Assembly (NCBI RefSeq): GCF_000003605.2
Contig: NW_003156737.1
Coordinates: forward strand, 498,770-537,558
Reading direction: 5' to 3'
DNA from: Saccoglossus kowalevskii
Lineage: Eukaryota; Hemichordata; Enteropneusta; Harrimaniidae
Length of the DNA: 38,789 bases
In this document: piece by piece, positions 33,151 to 38,789 of the stretch
Layout of the letters: each line of letters begins with the position of its first letter
Position numbering within the stretch: position 1 is the stretch's first letter
Program-made: the position numbers and the translations under genes
The notes under the pieces: generated by a model
Database searches by the model: none
Told to the model about the DNA's origin: nothing
The model's input: only the letters and a program-made list of their open reading frames with translations

Positions 33151-36100
33151 TCTAAACACACGCACTAACTGCAAAGATTCTCATTGTGTGATACGCAAAT
33201 GAAAGTACAAAAGTAATATTAAAGCATTTCGCGACAAGCAATGATAAACTAAAAAGCGAAATAGTATATAAGATAATAGTAGACGATACTACTTATCCAT
33301 CACTATTTGGAACCTCATCATAGAAATCACATATTCGTGTAATAACTGTAATTGACATCGGAAAGACAGGAAAGGCCTCAAACGAAGCACAATACCTAAT
33401 GTGTATTCTTATGCTCTCCGACGTATTTGCGTATTATTATTGTATTGGAAAGGTCGAAGTCATAAAATCCCCTTGAGAAGACTATTCGCTGTCATTGCAC
33501 AGTAGTTTCAATGTATTCCAACCTATCATAACACATTCTACACAAACGTATATGGACATACTACCTGCAAAAGTAAACGTGGTATATTAGCTTGATTTGG
33601 TGAGAATGTGCACATTTGCGAGCTCGTGTATAAAATCATATATAACTACAAAGAATACACTTTAAATTTTGATGTGTGAATAAATTACTAAGATGAAAAA
33701 ACAATCATACCAATCCAATACAAATCAATGTCTAACGGGAGAAAATACAGTCCAAGGGCAAAAACCTGTACAAGAGACACAAACAACACAAACACAGACA
33801 AGTCAGTGAAAGAATGACATGTGGACCCCAAAGCATACAGCCTATGTTGCAAATTCTAATATATAGTGTTAGGGCGCTTGCTCTAACATATATATTCATT
33901 CTGATTCGCTGTTTGTGCGAGAGTATCCTATTTCAATGAAGTGTTGATATGCAAATACAAAACTGTCATGTACTGTATTCTGTGGATGTCAGACCATCTG
34001 TTACAATAATATGGCAGCCAATACGATATTTGATCGATAGATTAACATAGTGATTATCAACAATACAAAAACATCTGCTAAAGTAGTTTTATTAATAAAA
34101 CAACAACAAATGTGGTATTCTTGTTTATTTGACCCACATGAAATTACTACCTATTTGTATGTATTCTCACAAGCTCCTGATACCTGCCAAACAATGTTTT
34201 GAATGTCCTAGCAAGATGGCCTCTAGAGAAGCTTTGATCTAATAGTTTGAAATGAAGAGATCTGCCGCGCTTCAAAATTTCAGTAAATGCGCTACACGCT
34301 ATAGCATATATAACAAGTTGTGAAATGTATACACCATAGGCTGGAACACGTGGAATGTGTGAACAATTAATGATTGCGCAATCGAAATCATCTCTTTTGT
34401 CATAGTTAGTTAGTTAGTTAGTTAATTGCACGAGCATATGATAGAGACCATAGCTGTGGCTTACTGCTAAAATATTCTAACAAAATGAGTTTTACCTCTA
34501 TATATTATCTGCATTTGTCATGCATAGTAAAATCATTTTAATATAACTGAAAGTGCATTCCCGAATTAATTTGAGCTTATACGGTGACAGGTAATGATCG
34601 GAGGTCATTTGCTTGCAACAGTTCACGACTTTGATAATACATTATTGAAATATCATAATGAAATACGCCTGGCAGGATAACGCAATATTAATGAGATTTC
34701 TATGAAAAGTGCATACCATAATTCCAATTACAGTTCGTTCTCACCATCGCATCGTTACACGAGGTACTTACTCATACATATGATATATAGGGTATTTTTA
34801 ATCATTGAAGTTACAGTATCTGTATTAATTTAATCAAAATATTACCGTTTCAATTGCACGTGGTTCCATTGAAGATCTTACTCAACTAGAACCGTTTCAC
34901 AACCCATGATCATTTTAATAAACTCCATTTTATTACTTTGGTTAATTGAAACCTTTCTATTTTCCATATATAGTTCACATTGGTAGCGTGCGATAAGAGC
35001 ATTGTTATTTTCTCATTTAAAAATTGTTTTATTGAATAATTGATTAATGCACACAAACGGTCTTAAATATCAGGACTTTCAGTTCAGCCTTTTCAGCAAT
35101 TGCTTAGTAGACAGTGGCTTATCGTTGATACCACCATGGCAGGTTTAATCTAAAAGGTATAACTATTAACAACACATGTTCAAATATGTATATGTTACAC
35201 GTTGTTGCTTGCATGCTGAATTATTCACATAGGCCCGTGAGATCGACGACTCTGAAGTGGCCACAAATGACTTCACGTAATTTGAATGTTCTTGTTGTCT
35301 GTTGTCTGCGATGATGAATTGTTCCACTGTGTAATGCTGTGTAATAATTGTTCACATTGTTGGAATAAGCGTTTCGCATTTCTTACCCCAGACTTTGAAA
35401 GCACGCACTCGCAACTACTCAAACAAAGTTCACTTGTTGCCATAGTGTAGTTTGAGATGTGAATGTTTGATGGCGAATTGAGTCAATCCACCTCGTAGTG
35501 TTCAGTTAGGCTAAACCAAAGTTTTTTACATGTCTGTTTTTATGTTGACAGATCTTATTCAGATCCGGGTCACAAATCGCCTATATCACAGTTCAGAGGA
35601 ATGTGGAATGATACACTGCACAATAACATTTAATTAATACAATTTTGAGTTACGGAAAAAAGTAGATTGTAGTTGTTTATTTTGTTGTTGCTTAAACATT
35701 CATATACCATGTTTCATTTTCTTATGTGGATAGTTTTTTTGTTTCAAACTTTGACTGTAGTCCTGGGTTAGCTTCTGGAGTTCAACCAACAGCAACAATT
35801 ATGTTAGATCATGGTCATTTAACTGGTAATTAGAGTTCGAGACACTGTTCGTTAAATAAATATATTTGCCCGTATCTTATAAAGTGAATGTACATAAAAA
35901 CAAAACCATGCAGCAACCGGAACAGGTTTCTGCAACGTGAACGTAGTCATTTTTGTAACGCGGTGTTCGAGCTATCCAGCAGCATCTCACTTAGATTGCT
36001 AAATTGCACATTTGCTAGCCTAAAGTTAGAGCTCGGCCAGGTGTCAAAGTTTAGACTTTTAGAGATGAACAAGAGTTTTTCTAAACTATCGAAAAACAGC

Positions 36101-37817
36101 TTGCTAAGCTGGGTTAAAACTATGACTTCTATATTTATGGTTTGAACGCATAACCCCTGCTCTAAGGGAGATTTAGTTGAAATGGTTATACAGATGAAAA
36201 CAATTAAAGAATACATTCGGCGTCACGATATATTGATGACAATGCACTGAATAGAATATGTTATACTTTTACAGATTTACGTTTTCATTGACATTAATGG
36301 GCGAACTTGTGTGATTTGCAATTACTTTATTTTAGTATATCACTTCGGCTTCATGACATGTAAAATATGCTGTTTACAAGTTTTACTTTTATACTTAGAA
36401 AAGCAAGGCTAGTCGTGCGATTAACTATAGAAATTCTATATATTTTGACTGTTAGTTACCCCCTTATTAAAGAACAATAATCATCATCCGGTCGACAATG
36501 AGTGATTGCGAAATAAAACATATTCAAAGACATTAGCTTTTTGACTAGTCACGAAATGAAACATGCAGACTAAATACTATGTTCATTTCCAAATCATGTC
36601 ACCCATGGTTACGTAATTTTAACTATCTTTAATGAGGTTGAAAAAGGGTTACGAACAACTCAAGTAGAAAATTAGTTTCCTTTTCATATACGAGTTTATA
36701 ATGGGCTTATAATATGCAATATTGGCATGGCATTTTTTCAATTACGAGGGGTTACAAATAATATTCATGACATATACTATCAAGGGGTTTTCAATTGTCA
36801 CGCGTGACAATCCTTTATTTAATCGGATTTAAAAGTGAGGTTATTACATTGCACTCTACCTGACTGTGTTTGAAGTCATTTTTATGTTTTAAGAATCACG
36901 TGAATCTGAATGATTACAATTAATGTATGTGATTCGCATGAGCTTGACATTCTTGTTGAGGCTTCAGTTAAATCTGAAAAAAAATTGTGTATGTTGCAGT
37001 CTCGCATATGTGTTGCATATTTTGGTTTTATCTCTGAATGAGTCGCTGCTGATTAATCATCATGAATATGTGTACGTTGCCTCTAGGCGTCGGTGATTGA
37101 TGATAACGGAGTTAATATGTCCAAACTGTAACCTTGGTAACAAGCACATTAATTTGTAGTACGAAATTATTTGTTTTTCGAATGATGCGATATTACATCT
37201 GTCAATAATGTTAAGTAATAACAGAATGCTCAAAATAACTTACACTTAATGAAGAACTACGGCTATGACGATCATTGAAAAAAGGAAAACTAATAAAACT
37301 TACTAAAATCTTCATAACAGGATAGTTAAGGTGATATCGTGCGGTTCCCGTCATATAAGTTCACGTTAATGGTGTGTTACAATACATATTCCCACAAATC
37401 ATTCAATATGAACTTAATATTACTTACATAGTTACATTATATTGTATATTAATATAATATATTTTACAGGTTAGTCATCAACGAGTTGAAATGAGTATGC
37501 TACGTGAGATTTACAGCTTTCCGACGAAATGGTTTTCTTCTTCAAATTTAATTATATAGTCACTAATCTAATTCACTGTTCAGGTGACAAGATTAGGTCA
37601 TAAATCGCACGTGAGAATGCAACTTACGAGAATAAAATAATTTAAAACTGACATTTTAACTTAAAGTTTATCGCCCGAAAACGTGTCAATCATAACAATC
37701 TCACTTATTTGCGAGCTATGTACATTCTGTTAGAATCGTACTAGTATAATTTTCCAGTGGTATTTCAATTGCCGTAATCATATTTCAATTGTCGAATAAA
37801 CAATAAACAACAAAGAC
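33151..37817. other. Non-coding region, no gene supported
   Basis: Overlapping open frames at 35888-36145 (plus) and 35947-36216 (minus) start at ATG but show no domain I recognise. Also seen: a TAGT tandem run (34403-34425), an imperfect hairpin AATATATAGTGTTAG/CTAACATATATATT (33858-33896), and an 18-base perfect palindrome (36794-36811). Confidence 0.45.
36794..36811. repeat. 18-base perfect palindrome
   Basis: ATTGTCACGCGTGACAAT is identical to its own complement. Its centre, CACGCGTG, carries CACGCG on both strands, the class C site of Hairy/HES-type bHLH repressors in other animals. A binding role here is speculative. Confidence 0.45.
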
Positions 37818-37926
<109 letters not shown>

Positions 37927-38281
37927 GGAAAAGGAATTTATTACTGTCGAATACAAAAAAATTACACGTGTCCTGGTCGACAACTTTTTCATTCGGGTTT
38001 TTTTTACCTGTAGTTTATTATTAGCACATTCTTAGCTTTTATCGTAGTTATATAATGACTTTTATGAGACACTGCAAACCGTCAAGCAACGTGTGGTTGA
38101 TATTATTACTTTCTGTATCAAGAAAGCACTTAGATCTCAATTTTTAACTTGCAATATATATCGAATCCATTCAACATAGTTAAGTTTATGTGACACTAGC
38201 ACCTTCCTGGAATACATCGTCTTTTGTACTTTAATAGTATTCACATGAACTATATAGAATTAAATACATAAGTGTACATGG
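37927..38281. other. Non-coding stretch, nothing recognised
   Basis: AT-rich, with no ORF or repeat I can support. Confidence 0.4.
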
Positions 38282-38531
38282 CTACACTGTAAATCTTGGA
38301 AGCACATTTATGTTTTTCATTAAAACACATCGTTTTATTTGAAAACACACTGTTGTAATTAAGGACATGTGTATAATTATTGTATTTTCTATCAAAACAG
38401 TAGTGTTTTGTTTTTTTAGAAAAGTGTTTTAGGGAGTTATTAAAACACTTTGTGATGGAAATTGAGCACATTGTAAACACACATAAATACACTTTTTCAA
38501 AATAAAACACTGAGTGTTTTACGGTGACATA
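38282..38531. mobile_element. Small MITE-like element with AAAACAC/GTGTTTT clusters
   Basis: The left end CTACACTGTAAAT (38283 on) roughly mirrors TTTTACGGTGACA at the right (38517 on), giving short inverted ends of the type TRCACYGTAAAA. The interior has at least seven AAAACAC or GTGTTTT heptamers in both orientations, including the palindrome AAAACACT-G-AGTGTTTT (38504-38520). No credible ORF. Boundaries and family are uncertain. Confidence 0.45.
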
Positions 38532-38789
38532 AATGTGTCATTAAAATGTTTATTGATAGAACAATTATGGGCTAATGGTTCCTAACTTTATGCAAGCAGT
38601 ATTAACAAAATTGAGTGAAAAGTCATGGGACTCGTGCGTAAGCATTATAGTACATATGCCAACTAGACAATCACCGAAAGTGATGTAATTCAACGCATAA
38701 TGAGATGGGTCATTACCTCCAGAAAATAATTTTCTGTCAAACACCAACCTATATGGTCTTACCAACCTAATTACAACTAGAAATCAGGG
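38532..38789. other. Right-edge stretch, nothing recognised
   Basis: No ORF or repeat I can support. Confidence 0.4.

Noticed and set aside
35888-36216. Overlapping ATG open frames on both strands (85 and 89 codons), leucine-rich
   Set aside because: No LRR register or other motif can be fixed, and both strands are open together; nothing to choose between them.

Overview
This is a eukaryotic nuclear window, almost certainly from an animal. One gene has introns with GT/AG boundaries. The sequence is AT-rich and mostly non-coding, with microsatellites, a non-LTR retrotransposon relic and several families of short inverted-repeat elements, plus one 50-base run of N that marks a scaffold gap. 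There are no prokaryotic features: no operons, no ribosome binding sites and no dense ORFs. The repeat families and the uneven CpG content suggest a marine invertebrate (a mollusc or other lophotrochozoan, or an invertebrate deuterostome). The sequence alone does not settle this.

Layout. Positions 1 to about 5,080 (extending to about 6,580 if the long 3' UTR is real) hold the 3' end of one plus-strand gene. A short acidic, lysine/arginine-rich exon (3509-3589) is spliced in matching phase to the terminal coding exon (4589-5079). The 189 visible residues are soluble, probably nuclear, and from a family I do not recognise. The gene begins left of the window. Its intron carries short transposon-like elements: a TA-flanked MITE at 467-676 and a TTAA-bounded MITE at 2851-3015. 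Downstream, 6.6-9.5 kb, lie an unusual direct-plus-inverted repeat cluster (7171-7595), a second TTAA-bounded MITE copy (8054-8202), and one copy of a dispersed repeat with a period near 148 bp (9170-9420).

At about 10.97-12.03 kb is a heavily frameshifted reverse-transcriptase relic of the L1/Tx1-like non-LTR type. It has lost catalytic residues in both RT motifs A and C. From 12 kb to the right end I find no gene I can defend. This part contains the N gap (17307-17356), a large imperfect foldback palindrome (20481-20980) whose arm recurs in direct orientation 2.6 kb upstream inside a diverged duplication, a degenerate tandem-repeat block (32.24-33.15 kb), microsatellites (AAT at 37.8 kb; GATT/GACT at 30.3 kb) and a small terminal-repeat element (38282-38531).

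The most informative large-scale signal is a CpG boundary near 9.4-9.9 kb. The left part is strongly CpG-poor (9 CpG in 1-1200 by hand count). The right part is not (36 in 28021-29220). This is what the mosaic gene-body methylation of invertebrates would leave: a methylated transcription unit on the left and an unmethylated intergenic region on the right. I found no convincing new multi-gene system; the interest lies in the repeats and the compositional boundary.
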